Shown: positions 1-10,747 of the stretch, in pieces | How positions within the stretch are numbered: position 1 is the stretch's first letter | Layout: each line of letters begins with the position of its first letter | Source: Nocardioides insulae DSM 17944 | GTDB taxonomy: Bacteria; Actinomycetota; Actinomycetes; Propionibacteriales; Nocardioidaceae | Reading direction: 5' to 3' | Length of the DNA: 64,000 nt | Assembly (NCBI RefSeq): GCF_000422825.1 | Contig: NZ_KE383928.1 | Span: forward strand, 446,930-510,929 | The notes under the pieces: model-generated | Seen by the model: the letters and a program-made list of their open reading frames with translations, nothing else | Told to the model about the DNA's origin: nothing | Database searches by the model: none | Made by a program: the position numbers and the translations under genes

Positions 1-209
1 GTTGAGTGGGTCCTCCCGAACGGTTGAGTGGGTCCTCCCGAACTGTTGAGTGGGTCCTCCCGGACCGTTGAGACGGTCCTCCCGGAACCGACAACTCAAC
101 CGTCCACGGCCCACAACTCGACCGTCCAGAACCCACAACTCAACGGTCGGCAGGGCCCAACTCGACCGTCCACAACCCACAACTCGACCTGCGGGACCGC
201 GACCAACGA
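1..209. repeat. Inverted tract of ~22-bp tandem repeats
   Basis: Four 22-bp direct units begin at 1, 23, 45 and 67, each starting GTTGAG and containing GGTCCTCCCG. From about 90 to 200 about five units of the form CAACTCRACCGTCC follow, with a similar period. CAACTC is the reverse complement of the GAGTTG-type unit start, so the tract has two halves in opposite orientation. No open frame explains it. It lies downstream of korB, beyond a strong hairpin. The window edge cuts it, so its full length is unknown. It is probably a genus-specific intergenic repeat family; there are no unique spacers, so it is not CRISPR. Confidence 0.75.
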
Positions 210-243
210 GATCGAGCCGGCGTACGAGTACGCCGGCTCGATC
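210..243 (-). terminator. Long perfect hairpin downstream of korB
   Basis: GATCGAGCCGGCGTAC (210-225) pairs perfectly with GTACGCCGGCTCGATC (228-243), giving a 16-bp stem with a minimal loop. It starts about 15 bp past the korB stop at 259-261. There is no U-run, so it is either a GC-rich actinobacterial-type terminator or a boundary element for the repeat tract. Confidence 0.6.
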
Positions 244-258
244 AGGTGTAGCGCTGGG

Positions 259-1355
259 TCAGACGACGGTCCAGGTGTCGCCCGCGCCGAGGAGGGCACC
301 GAGGCGCTCATCGGGGGAGGCGGCGGCGGCGTCGACGGCGGCGCTGACCTGGGCACGGGCCTGGTCGTCGTAGGTCGGTCGCTCGACCTGGCGGAAGATG
401 CCGATCGGAGCCTGGTGGAGGTAGTCGGCCGCGGTGAGCCGGGAGATCGCGAAGGCCACGGTGGGGTCGGTGTTGTGCGCGTCGTGGACGAGCACGGCGT
501 CCAGGCCGACCTCCTCGACCTGGGCGACCTTGACACCGCCGGTGGCGGGGTCGCGGACGACGCCCTTGGCACCGCCGGCGAAGACGATCGGCTCGCCGTG
601 GACCAGCGGGATGATCGACTCGTCCTTGGTGTCGCGGCCCTTGAGGTCCTCGAAGGCGCCGTCGTTGAAGATCGGGCAGTTCTGGTAGATCTCCACCAGC
701 GAGGTGCCCCGGTGGGCGGCGGCCGCGGAGAGCACCGAGGTGAGGTGCTTGCGGTCGGAGTCGATGGTGCGGGCCACGAAGGACGCCTCCGCGCCCAGGG
801 CCAGCGAGACCGGGTTGAACGGCTGGTCGATCGAGCCGACCGGGGTCGACTTGGTGACCTTGCCGGTCTCCGAGGTGGGGGAGTACTGACCCTTGGTGAG
901 CCCGTAGATGCGGTTGTTGAACAGCAGGATCGTCATGTTGACGTTGCGCCGCAGGGCGTGGATGAGATGGTTGCCACCGATCGAGAGGGCGTCGCCGTCA
1001 CCGGTGACCACCCACACCGAGAGGTCCTCGCGCGCGGTCGCCAGACCGGTCGCGATCGAGGGCGCCCGGCCGTGGATCGAGTGCATCCCGAAGGTGTCCA
1101 GGTAGTACGGGAAGCGCGAGGAGCAGCCGATCCCGGAGACGAAGACGATGTTCTCCCGGCGCAGGCCGAGGTCGGGGAGGAACCCCTGGACGGCCTTGAG
1201 CACGGCGTAGTCACCGCAGCCGGGGCACCAGCGGACCTCCTGGTCGCTGGTGAAGTCCTTGCCGGTCTGGGTCTGGCCCTCGGGCAGGGCGGGGACGAGC
1301 TCGGTGCCGGTGCGGAACGCAGGCAGACCCAGCTCGGTGGAAGCGTCGGTCGCGG

Positions 1356-1359
<4 letters not shown>
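259..1359 (-). CDS. korB: 2-oxoacid:ferredoxin oxidoreductase, beta subunit
   Basis: This 366-residue subunit of the 2-oxoglutarate (2-oxoacid):ferredoxin oxidoreductase binds thiamine diphosphate and an Fe-S cluster and, with KorA, decarboxylates a 2-oxoacid to the acyl-CoA while reducing ferredoxin. Seen directly: the WCPGCGDYAV motif near residue 40, a GDGDALSIGGNH motif that matches the ThDP/Mg site, and NNRIYGLTKGQYSPTS, typical of KorB. The GTG start at 1357-1359 overlaps the korA stop (GTGA), so the two are translationally coupled. Length is normal for the mycobacterial KorB type. In mycobacteria KorAB works as an alternative TCA-cycle enzyme; that role here is inferred from family. 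Confidence 0.93.
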
Positions 1360-3302
<1,943 letters not shown>

Positions 3303-3564
3303 CCTGATACTTCCCTTGCTCGATGGTCTCAGCGGACTCCCGTACTGGAGAGCGCCGCCGACTCTTCAGGGTAGTCCGCGCCCCCATGTCAACCGAACCG
3401 TCTCCCCGGTTGGACATGTGTGTCGTCTCACGCGGCGCCGCCGGATCTCGTGATTTCTGCGCGACACGCCGATCTGTTGACAGTGGAGCAATTAAGTTGA
3501 GTAGTCTCATAGAGATTCCTGAAATGATTGAAAAGCTGAGCAATGGACACGGAGTGTGGGACCG
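3303..3564. promoter_or_regulatory. Divergent promoter region between korAB and the sulfate uptake operon
   Basis: This 262-bp intergenic region contains an AT-rich patch at 3477-3540, unlike its surroundings. TTGACA at 3477-3482 is a good -35 candidate for the plus-strand operon; a -10 is less clear (TAGTCT at 3502 has 19-bp spacing). TTGAGTAGTCTCA (3497-3509) resembles TCGAGTCATCTGA on the minus strand in front of the Rrf2 gene (7924-7936), so both may be Rrf2 sites. An imperfect inverted repeat, CATGTCAACCG (3385-3395) with CGGTTGGACATG (3407-3418), lies upstream and could act on either gene. Confidence 0.5.
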
Positions 3565-4647
3565 ATGAGGAAGAACGCAGGAAGATGGGGAGTGGCCGGT
3601 CTCGTCGGGCTCGGTCTCGTGCTCGCCGGGTGCGGTGGAGCCGACGGTGCCGCGTCCGGCGACGAGACGATCTCGATCGTCGGCTACGCCGTGCCGGAGG
3701 CCGCCAACAAGGCGATCGCCGCCGAGTTCACGCAGACACCGGAGGGCGACGGGGTCGGCTTCCGGACCTCGTACGGCGCCTCGGGTGACCAGAGTCGTGC
3801 CGTCGTCGAGGGACTCGACGCCGACTACGTCCACCTGTCGGTGGGCTCGGACGTCGACCGGCTGGAGGAGGAGGGCCTGGTCGACCCCTCGTGGGACCAG
3901 GGTGAGAACAAGGGCATCGTGTCCACCTCGATCGTGGTCCTCGCGGTCCGCGACGGGAACCCGAAGAACATCCAGGGCTGGGATGACCTGATCAAGCCGG
4001 GGGTCGAGATCGTCACCCCCAACCCCGCGTCGTCGGGCTCGGCCCGGTGGAACGCGCTGGCCGCGTGGGGTCACATCGTCAAGAACGGCGGCACCGAGGC
4101 GGAGGGGACGGCGTACCTGGACAAGCTGTTCGCCAACGTGGTGTCGCTGACCAACAGTGGTCGGGACGCCACCACGGCGTTCCTCGACGGCACCGGGGAC
4201 GTGCTGCTCGCCTACGAGAACGAGGCGATCCTGGCGGCGCAGAACGACGAAGGCTTCGAGTACGTCATCCCGGAGACCACCGTGCTGATCGAGAACCCCG
4301 GCGCCGTGCTGAAGGACGCCTCCGCTCCCTCCCAGGACTGGTTGGACTTCGTGCTGGGCACCGAGGGGCAGAAGCAGTTCGCCCTGACCGGCTTCCGTCC
4401 GGTGAACACCGCCGAGCCGGGGGTGGTCGACTTCGAGGCGCTCGGGCTCGAGCCGGCCGACATCGAGGGCGCACCGGACCCCGAGGACCCCTTCCCGGCG
4501 GTGCCACACCTGCTGACCCTGGAGAAGGACTTCGGCGGCCCCGGCTGGGACGCCGTCAAGGACGAACTGTTCGGCACCGGCGAGGACGGCGAGCCGCTGG
4601 GCATCGTGACGGAGTCGATCGCGAAGTCCGGCAAGGCGACCGGGTGA
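3565..4647 (+). CDS. Sulfate ABC transporter substrate-binding lipoprotein
   Basis: This 360-residue extracellular binding protein belongs to the sulfate/thiosulfate-binding (Sbp/CysP) family. The N-terminus has a lipoprotein signal with lipobox LAGC, so it should be anchored by a diacylglyceryl cysteine. Family-typical segments include ISIVGYAVPEAANKAI, VTPNPASSGSARWN and LAYENEAI. ATG at 3565 is preferred because GGAG (3551-3554) lies 10 nt upstream; an in-frame GTG at 3556 is too close to that site. It is the first gene of an operon with two permeases and an ATPase, and captures sulfate for assimilation. Sulfate and thiosulfate binding cannot be separated from the sequence. Confidence 0.92.
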   Translation: MRKNAGRWGVAGLVGLGLVLAGCGGADGAASGDETISIVGYAVPEAANKAIAAEFTQTPEGDGVGFRTSYGASGDQSRAVVEGLDADYVHLSVGSDVDRLEEEGLVDPSWDQGENKGIVSTSIVVLAVRDGNPKNIQGWDDLIKPGVEIVTPNPASSGSARWNALAAWGHIVKNGGTEAEGTAYLDKLFANVVSLTNSGRDATTAFLDGTGDVLLAYENEAILAAQNDEGFEYVIPETTVLIENPGAVLKDASAPSQDWLDFVLGTEGQKQFALTGFRPVNTAEPGVVDFEALGLEPADIEGAPDPEDPFPAVPHLLTLEKDFGGPGWDAVKDELFGTGEDGEPLGIVTESIAKSGKATG

Positions 4648-4656
4648 CGCGGAGTC

Positions 4657-5493
4657 GTGGCTGAACTGATCGGGACGAGGCCGGCCGCATCCCGGCCGGC
4701 CCTCGCCCACAACCTGACGCGCACCTCGGGCATCGGCCTGGGACTCACCATGCTGTGGTTCAGCCTGCTCGTGCTGCTGCCGCTGGCCGCCGTGATCGTG
4801 ACCGCGTCCCAGGCCGGCTGGAGCGGCTTCTGGAGCACGATCACCAACGACCAGACGGCGGCCTCGATCCGGCTCACGGTGCTCGCGGCGGTCGTGGTCA
4901 CCGCGCTCAACGTCTTCACCGGTACCGCGATCGCGTGGGTGCTGGTCCGCGACCACTTCCCCGGCAAGGGCCTGCTGGAGTTGATCATCGACGTCCCGTT
5001 CGCGCTGCCCACCATCGTGGCGGGCCTGGTGTTGCTCTCGCTCTACGGCAACGAGAGTCCGCTCGGCCTGCACTGGGCGAACACGCAGTGGTCGGTCTAC
5101 CTGGCGTTCCTGTTCGTCACGCTGCCCTTCGTCGTACGCACCGTGCAGCCTGTCCTGGAGGAGCTGGAGTCCGATGTCGAGGAGGCGGCGGCCTCCCTGG
5201 GTGCCAGTCGGGTCACCACCTTCCGGCGGATCATCCTGCCGAGCCTGGCGCCCGCGATCGCAGCCGGAGCCGCCCTCTCCTTCGCCCGTGCGGTGGGGGA
5301 GTACGGCTCGCTGGTCCTGCTCTCGGGCAACCTGCCCTTCGAGTCGGAGGTCTCCTCGGTGCGCATCCTGAGCGCCATCGAGCACGACAACCCCGGTGGC
5401 GCGGCGTCGATCGCGACCCTGCTGCTCCTGATCTCGCTGGCCGTGATCCTGCTCCTCGATCTCATCCAGCGAAGGGTGGCCAGACGTGGCTGA
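4657..5493 (+). CDS. cysT: Sulfate ABC transporter permease CysT
   Basis: This inner-membrane permease of 278 residues has about six hydrophobic segments and the cytoplasmic EAA loop EEAAASLGASRVTTFRRIIL, which docks on the ATPase. The segment SFARAVGEYGSLVLLSGN is typical of CysT/CysU. The GTG start lies 9 bp after the binding-protein stop and the 3' end overlaps cysW by 8 bp, so the operon is tightly coupled. CysT and CysW form the heterodimeric translocation channel. Confidence 0.92.
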   Translation: MAELIGTRPAASRPALAHNLTRTSGIGLGLTMLWFSLLVLLPLAAVIVTASQAGWSGFWSTITNDQTAASIRLTVLAAVVVTALNVFTGTAIAWVLVRDHFPGKGLLELIIDVPFALPTIVAGLVLLSLYGNESPLGLHWANTQWSVYLAFLFVTLPFVVRTVQPVLEELESDVEEAAASLGASRVTTFRRIILPSLAPAIAAGAALSFARAVGEYGSLVLLSGNLPFESEVSSVRILSAIEHDNPGGAASIATLLLLISLAVILLLDLIQRRVARRG

Positions 5494-6328
5494 GGTTCGT
5501 CGAGTCCGCAACGGCCCGTTCGGGTATCTGCTCCGGGCCTTCGTCATCGTCTACCTGGTGCTCCTGGTGGCGTGGCCGCTGCTGCTGGTGGTCACGCACA
5601 CCTTCGCGCACGGCACCGAGTCGCTGCAGGCCCTGTTCGCAGATCCCGACCTGGTCGCGGCGCTGCGTCTCACCGCCCTCGCAGCGGTGGTGGCGACCGT
5701 GATCAACACCGTCTTCGGAGTGGGGATCTCCCTGCTGCTGGTGCGCTGCGAATTCCCCGGCAAGAGGTTGCTGAGCGCGTTCGTGGACCTGCCGCTGGCG
5801 GTCTCGCCGATCGTCGTCGGCCTCGCCCTCGTGCTCGTGTACGGCGGCCGGGACGGCTGGTTCGGCCCCACCCTGGAGAGCTGGGGGTTCCAGGTCGTGT
5901 TCGCCACCCCCGGGATCATCATGGCCACGGCGTTCGTCTCCCTGCCGCTGGTGATCCGCGAGGTGGAACCGGTGCTCAGAGAGGTCGGCACCGAGCAGGA
6001 GCAGGCCGCGTGGAGCCTCGGCGCCAGTGGCTGGCAGGCCTTCTGGCGGGTCACTCTGCCCGCGATCAAGTGGGCGATGATCTACGGGGTGGTGCTCACC
6101 CTGGCCCGATCCATCGGCGAGTTCGGAGCGGTCAAGGTGGTCTCGGGCAACGTCTTGGGCGAGACCCGGACCGCCACCCTCGCCGTCGAGGAGAAGTACC
6201 TCAACTTCGACCAGGACGGCGCCTACGCCGTCGCCTTCCTCCTCGCCAGCGTCTCGGTGCTGTGCATCCTCGTCGTCTTCGTGCTGCGTGCTCGTAGCGC
6301 GCGGCGCTTCTCTGCGGAAGGGCAGTGA
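5486..6328 (+). CDS. cysW: Sulfate ABC transporter permease CysW
   Basis: This second channel subunit has 280 residues, about six membrane segments and the EAA loop EQEQAAWSLGASGWQAFWRV. The stretch ARSIGEFGAVKVVSGN is characteristic of CysW. It overlaps cysT by 8 bp and ends 3 bp before the cysA start. It pairs with CysT; the extracellular binding protein and CysA ATPase complete the importer. Confidence 0.92.
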   Translation: MAEVRRVRNGPFGYLLRAFVIVYLVLLVAWPLLLVVTHTFAHGTESLQALFADPDLVAALRLTALAAVVATVINTVFGVGISLLLVRCEFPGKRLLSAFVDLPLAVSPIVVGLALVLVYGGRDGWFGPTLESWGFQVVFATPGIIMATAFVSLPLVIREVEPVLREVGTEQEQAAWSLGASGWQAFWRVTLPAIKWAMIYGVVLTLARSIGEFGAVKVVSGNVLGETRTATLAVEEKYLNFDQDGAYAVAFLLASVSVLCILVVFVLRARSARRFSAEGQ

Positions 6329-6331
6329 CAA

Positions 6332-7306
6332 GTGAGTATCGAAGTGTCCGGTGTCAACAAGCGGTACGGCGACTTCGTCGCGCTCGAGAACATCAACCTG
6401 AGCATCCCCACTGGAGGGCTCACCGCCCTGCTCGGACCCAGCGGCGGGGGCAAGACCACCTTGCTCCGGGTGATCGCGGGACTGGAGACCGCCGATTCGG
6501 GCTCGATCCTGATCGAGGGCACCGACGCCACCCGGCTGGCGGTGCAGAAGCGCAATGTCGGGTTCGTCTTCCAGCACTATGCGGCGTTCAAGCACATGAG
6601 CGTCGCCAGGAACGTCGCCTTCGGTCTGGAGATCAGGAAGCGGCCGAAGGGCGAGATCCAGGCGAGGGTGGAGGAACTGCTCGAACTCGTCCATCTCTCC
6701 CAGTTCGCCCATCGGCTTCCCTCCCAGCTCTCCGGCGGTCAGCGTCAGCGGATGGCGCTGGCCCGCGCCCTGGCGGTGGAGCCCACCGTGCTCCTGCTCG
6801 ACGAGCCGTTCGGGGCCCTGGACGCGAAGGTCCGCAAGGAGCTGCGCGACTGGCTGCGCAGGCTGCATGAGGAGGTCCACGTGACCACCGTGTTCGTGAC
6901 GCACGACCAGGAGGAGGCGCTGGAGGTGGCGGACGAGATCGTGGTGATCAACGAGGGTCGGGTGGAGCAGGTGGGCACGCCCGACCAGCTCTACGACGCC
7001 CCCGCGAACGACTTCGTGATGGGCTTCCTGGGCTCGGTCACCACCCTCGACGGGCAGCTGGTCCGGCCGCATGACATCGAGGTGTCCCTCGCGCCCGCCG
7101 GCCCGGACTCGATCGAGGGCACGGTGTCGCGGGTGCAGCGCATCGGCTTCGAGGTGCGCCTCACCGTGCTCACCGACGACGGGGAGGTCGTGACCGTCGA
7201 GCTGACCCGCCCACATGCCCGACGGCTCGCCCTGGAACAGGGTCGGGTGGTGTTCCTCAGCGCGTTGTTCGAGCCGGCGAAGCCGGTGCTGGTCGCGGGC
7301 GCCTGA
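6332..7306 (+). CDS. cysA: Sulfate ABC transporter ATPase CysA
   Basis: This 324-residue ATPase energises sulfate import. Visible motifs are Walker [10 protein letters not shown] (about residues 35-43), the signature LSGGQRQR, Walker B VLLLDEP and the H-loop [13 protein letters not shown]-terminal TOBE-like regulatory region starts near residue 240 ([10 protein letters not shown]). The GTG start has GGAAGG about 10 nt upstream. It is the last gene of the operon and is followed by a strong hairpin at 7339. Confidence 0.94.
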   Translation: MSIEVSGVNKRYGDFVALENINLSIPTGGLTALLGPSGGGKTTLLRVIAGLETADSGSILIEGTDATRLAVQKRNVGFVFQHYAAFKHMSVARNVAFGLEIRKRPKGEIQARVEELLELVHLSQFAHRLPSQLSGGQRQRMALARALAVEPTVLLLDEPFGALDAKVRKELRDWLRRLHEEVHVTTVFVTHDQEEALEVADEIVVINEGRVEQVGTPDQLYDAPANDFVMGFLGSVTTLDGQLVRPHDIEVSLAPAGPDSIEGTVSRVQRIGFEVRLTVLTDDGEVVTVELTRPHARRLALEQGRVVFLSALFEPAKPVLVAGA

Positions 7307-7338
7307 CCTCCGGGTCGTCCACGTGCTGGTCGCGGACT

Positions 7339-7366
7339 GCGGGTGCCCTTGTCCGAGGGCACCCGC
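7339..7366. terminator. Bidirectional hairpin between cysA and the Rrf2 gene
   Basis: GCGGGTGCCCT (7339-7349) pairs with AGGGCACCCGC (7356-7366): a perfect 11-bp stem with a 6-nt loop. The two flanking genes converge on it, so it can end both transcripts. Confidence 0.75.
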
Positions 7367-7452
7367 TGGCTCAGCATGGATCCGCCGGTAGTCGCCCTCG
7401 CGAGCGTCCCGGCTGGCGGCGCGCAGCGGGCGGCGGATCGGTGGGCCGGGGC

Positions 7453-7911
7453 TCAGTGCGGCTCCCAGGCCTCCTCGCGGGCGGTGCGGACGGTGACCTC
7501 GTCCGGCAGCTCCCGGGAGGCGAGCTGGGCGATCGAGACGTGCTCGAACACCTCGCGCAGCGAGTCGCGGGCCGCGATCCACACGTGCTGGAGCACCTCG
7601 GCGTCCTCGTTGTAGCTGACGCTCTCGGGTCGGAGCCCGTAGACCGAGACCAGCGGACCATCGACGGCGCGGATCACGTCGGCCACCGACACCTCGGCAG
7701 CCGAGCGCGCGAGCCGCCAGCCGCCGGACTTGCCCCGCTGGCTGATCACGACGCCGGCCTTGCGCAGGTCGCCGAGGATGGCCTGGAGGAAGCCGTGCGG
7801 GATGTCCTGGACGCGACCGAGCTCTTCGGCGCTCACCGCGCGGGCGTCCTCACGGGTGGCCATCTCGATGAGTGCGCGCAGGGCGTAGTCGGACTTGGCA
7901 GATACTCGCAC
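7453..7911 (-). CDS. Rrf2-family transcriptional regulator without cysteines
   Basis: This 152-residue winged-helix regulator begins MRVSAKSDYALRALIEMA, the standard Rrf2 start, and has the recognition region IPHGFLQAILGDLRKAGVV and wing SQRGKSGGWRLA. It contains no cysteine, so it cannot ligate an Fe-S cluster as IscR or NsrR do. It is better compared with cysteine-free CymR-type regulators of sulfur metabolism. It lies convergent to cysA, and its own upstream region carries a sequence resembling one in front of the sulfate operon. A role as sulfur regulator is inference from that context. Confidence 0.85.
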   Translation of the reverse strand: MRVSAKSDYALRALIEMATREDARAVSAEELGRVQDIPHGFLQAILGDLRKAGVVISQRGKSGGWRLARSAAEVSVADVIRAVDGPLVSVYGLRPESVSYNEDAEVLQHVWIAARDSLREVFEHVSIAQLASRELPDEVTVRTAREEAWEPH

Positions 7912-7941
7912 CTGCTCAGTGTGTCAGATGACTCGATCAGA

Positions 7942-8454
7942 TCACTCGACGAAGTCGCCTTGCGGGTCTTCCGGCGACCGGTCCGCCCCCACGCTCTCCA
8001 GGGCCCGGAGCGCCCCCTCCAGGTAGCGGTTGATGGCGTCGAGCTCGTCTGGTTCGAACTCGTCCTCCAGGCGCGCGAGCCTGACGAACATGGGAGCCAA
8101 CTCCCGGGAGGCGGTCGACCGGCCCGATGCGGTCAGGTGGATCTCGGTACGCCGGCGGTCCTCGGCATCCGGTCGCCGCTCGGCGTGACCGCGGTGCGAG
8201 AGGCGGTCGACGATGCCGGTGGAGGCGGCTGAGGTGACGTCGAGTCGCCGGGCGAGCGCGGCGGGACCGATCGGTCCGTGACTGAGCTGCTCGAGGGCGG
8301 CCAGTTCGGTCTCGCTGAGACCCGCCCGGCGGGCGACCACCCGTCGTACCTGGGTGGCGGCCTCGAGCAGGGCGCGCAGCGTGCGCAGGCTGGTTGCCTC
8401 GTGCCACTCGGGGGAGGGCGGGCCTGCGGGATCCGTCGACACGTGCCCGCTCAC
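7942..8454 (-). CDS. MarR-family transcriptional regulator
   Basis: This winged-helix repressor of about 170 residues has a MarR core: LSETELAALEQLSHGPIGP, ALARRLDVTSAASTGIVDRL and the wing with RRPDAEDRRRTEIHLTASG. GTG at 8452-8454 is chosen because AAGAAGG lies 7 nt upstream on the minus strand; an upstream in-frame ATG at 8490 overlaps the putative operator. It is divergent from an MMPL exporter across a short AT-rich promoter region, a classic arrangement for a ligand-responsive efflux repressor. The ligand is unknown. Confidence 0.88.
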   Translation of the reverse strand: MSGHVSTDPAGPPSPEWHEATSLRTLRALLEAATQVRRVVARRAGLSETELAALEQLSHGPIGPAALARRLDVTSAASTGIVDRLSHRGHAERRPDAEDRRRTEIHLTASGRSTASRELAPMFVRLARLEDEFEPDELDAINRYLEGALRALESVGADRSPEDPQGDFVE

Positions 8455-8479
8455 TTTTTCACCTTCTTGATGATTAACT

Positions 8480-8489
8480 TGCTTAAGCA
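8480..8489. promoter_or_regulatory. Candidate MarR operator
   Basis: TGCTTAAGCA is a perfect 10-bp palindrome inside the AT-rich stretch TGATTAACTTGCTTAAGCAC (8471-8490) between marR and the MMPL gene. It is well placed to repress both promoters. Binding by this MarR protein is inferred from position only. Confidence 0.5.
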
Positions 8490-8516
8490 CCCCGAACTCT
8501 CAGACTGGAGTCCTCG

Positions 8517-10595
8517 ATGCACACCGCCCATCCTGCCGCACGATTCGTCACCGGAGCGCGTACGGCGTGGCTCGTGGCGTTGGTGCCGCTGGTGCTCGCC
8601 CTCGCCGGGACCCTCCTCCTCGGCGAAGGGGAGCGCACCCGCCTCCCCACCGACTCCATCCCCGAGGGCTACGACAGCACCCGCGTCGTCGAGGTCCAGG
8701 AGTCGCTCGCCGAGGACGGAGACAGCTCCGCGCTGGTGCTCTTCACCGCCCAGCAGGGCGAGCTGACCCCGGCAGAGCAGCAGGACCTGACCCGGCTCGC
8801 GCAATCCGCGGGGGCGGTACCGCCGTCGGTCCAGGTGGCCGAGGACGGGAGCGCGATGCTGGCCGTCGTACCGATCGAGGCCGAGTCGTCCACCGCCACC
8901 ATCGCAGCGGTGGACGACCTGCGGGCCCAGTTGGACGACCAGGTGCCGGACGGGGTGGACGCCCAGGTGACCGGCGCCGCCGGAGTGGAGGCAGACCTCG
9001 CCCGCGTCTTCGACGGGGCGGACCTGCGTCTGCTTCTCGCCACCGCGTCGGTGGTGGCGGTCCTGCTGGTGATCACCTACCGGAGTCCGGTGCTCTGGCT
9101 GATCCCCCTCGCGGTGGTCGGTGTCGCCGACCGGTTCGCCGCCGTCCTCGCGACCCAGGTGATGGCTCGCCTCGACGTCGCCTGGGACGAGTCCACCGTG
9201 GGCATCCTGTCGGTGCTGGTCTTCGGTGCGGGCACGGACTACGCGCTGCTGCTGATCTCGCGCTACCGCGACGAGCTGCGCCGTACGCCGGACCGGCGGG
9301 CCGCGATGGCGCACGCACTGACCCGCACGGTCGAGGCGGTCCTGGCCAGTTCGGTCACCGTCGTCCTGGGGCTGCTGACCCTGCTCCTCTCGCTGACCCC
9401 CACCACGCGTGGGCTGGGGCTGGCCTGCGCGATCGGCGTGGTGGTGGCGGCGTTCTTCGTCCTGGTCGTACTCCCCTCCGCACTGGTCTGCTTCGGGCGA
9501 TGGGTCTTCTGGCCCAGGGTGCCCCGGGTCGGCGAGGCTGCCCTGGTCGATCGGACCACGCTGTGGAGCCGCGTCGGTGGCGTCGTCCGGAAACGTCCGG
9601 CGTGGCTGGTGGCCGGCACGCTGGTCCTGCTGGGGGTGCTGGCCAGTGGCACCACCTCGATCTCGGTGGGACTCGACCAGGCAGACCAGTTCCTCGAGAA
9701 GCCCGAGGCCATCGCCGCTGCCGAGCGGCTGGCGCAGTCGTTCCCGGCCGGGGCGGCGGAGCCGGCCGAGATCGTCACCGCCGCGGACCCGGCCGAGGTC
9801 GCGGCCGCCGCCTCCTCATCGGAGGGGGCGGTCTCGGCCCAGGTGGTCGCACAAGGCTCGGGCATGACCCAGATCGACGTGGTGCTCGAGGCGCCACCGG
9901 GGTCGGACCAGGCCGAGGCGCAGGTGCAGGCACTGCGCGAGGCGGTCGGCGGGTTCGAGGAGACCTACGTGGGCGGGCAGGAGGCGTCCGCCATCGACGA
10001 GCGCGACGCGGCCGCCCGGGACCGGCTGGTGATCATGCCGCTCATCCTGCTCCTGGTGCTCGTCTCGCTGGTCGTACTGCTGCGCTCGGTGCTGGCGCCG
10101 GTCCTGCTGGTGGCCACCGTGGTCGCGACCTACGCCGCCAGCCTGGGTGCGGCCTGGTGGCTGTTCCAGGGGCCGCTCGGCTTCTCCGCGCTCGACAACC
10201 AGGTGCCGCTCTACGCGTTCTTGTTCCTGGTCGCGCTCGGGGTCGACTACAACATCTTCCTGGTCACCCGAGCCCGTGAGGAGGCCACCGAGCATGGCAC
10301 CCGCACCGGGATGCTCCGTGCCCTCGCCGCCACCGGTGGCGTGATCACCAGTGCGGGCATCCTGCTCGGCGCGGTGTTCGCGGTGCTCGGCGTCCTCCCG
10401 CTGGTGGTGCTGGCCCAGCTCGGCGTGGTGGTCTGCCTCGGCGTCCTGCTCGACACGCTGCTGGTGCGGACCGTGCTGGTCCCCTCACTCGCCGTCCTCC
10501 TCGGGGAGCGGTTCTGGTGGCCGGCCCGTCCGGCCGCGAGGTCGGAGGGTCTCGCCGAATCGACGGCCGGCCGCGGTATCAGTCAGTCCTCCTGA
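8517..10595 (+). CDS. MMPL-family RND transporter
   Basis: This 692-residue membrane exporter has the two-fold MMPL layout: one N-terminal membrane helix, a periplasmic-side loop (about residues 35-170), a block of membrane helices, a second loop (about 375-485) and a final helix block. GAGTDYALLLISRYRDEL and its repeat ALGVDYNIFLVTRAREE carry the paired Asp-Tyr residues used for proton relay in the family. The ATG has a GGAG-type site upstream. Substrates of MMPL proteins are lipids or hydrophobic drugs; none can be named here. The divergent MarR gene probably controls it. Confidence 0.92.
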   Translation: MHTAHPAARFVTGARTAWLVALVPLVLALAGTLLLGEGERTRLPTDSIPEGYDSTRVVEVQESLAEDGDSSALVLFTAQQGELTPAEQQDLTRLAQSAGAVPPSVQVAEDGSAMLAVVPIEAESSTATIAAVDDLRAQLDDQVPDGVDAQVTGAAGVEADLARVFDGADLRLLLATASVVAVLLVITYRSPVLWLIPLAVVGVADRFAAVLATQVMARLDVAWDESTVGILSVLVFGAGTDYALLLISRYRDELRRTPDRRAAMAHALTRTVEAVLASSVTVVLGLLTLLLSLTPTTRGLGLACAIGVVVAAFFVLVVLPSALVCFGRWVFWPRVPRVGEAALVDRTTLWSRVGGVVRKRPAWLVAGTLVLLGVLASGTTSISVGLDQADQFLEKPEAIAAAERLAQSFPAGAAEPAEIVTAADPAEVAAAASSSEGAVSAQVVAQGSGMTQIDVVLEAPPGSDQAEAQVQALREAVGGFEETYVGGQEASAIDERDAAARDRLVIMPLILLLVLVSLVVLLRSVLAPVLLVATVVATYAASLGAAWWLFQGPLGFSALDNQVPLYAFLFLVALGVDYNIFLVTRAREEATEHGTRTGMLRALAATGGVITSAGILLGAVFAVLGVLPLVVLAQLGVVVCLGVLLDTLLVRTVLVPSLAVLLGERFWWPARPAARSEGLAESTAGRGISQSS

Positions 10596-10747
10596 TGCTC
10601 CTGACGGAGAGGTCCTGCGTCGGGCGATCCGAGGGGTGCATCGACGCGGATCGAGGGCGGAACGCAACCCTGACCGGTAGCGACCGCGTCTGATCAGGAG
10701 ACGGGGCCCGCGCAGCTGCGGGCCGACGACACGCTCGAGGGGGACCG

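Noticed and set aside
1..209. CRISPR-like array from the 22-bp repeats
   Set aside because: Units abut directly, without unique spacers, and reverse orientation halfway. No cas gene is near.
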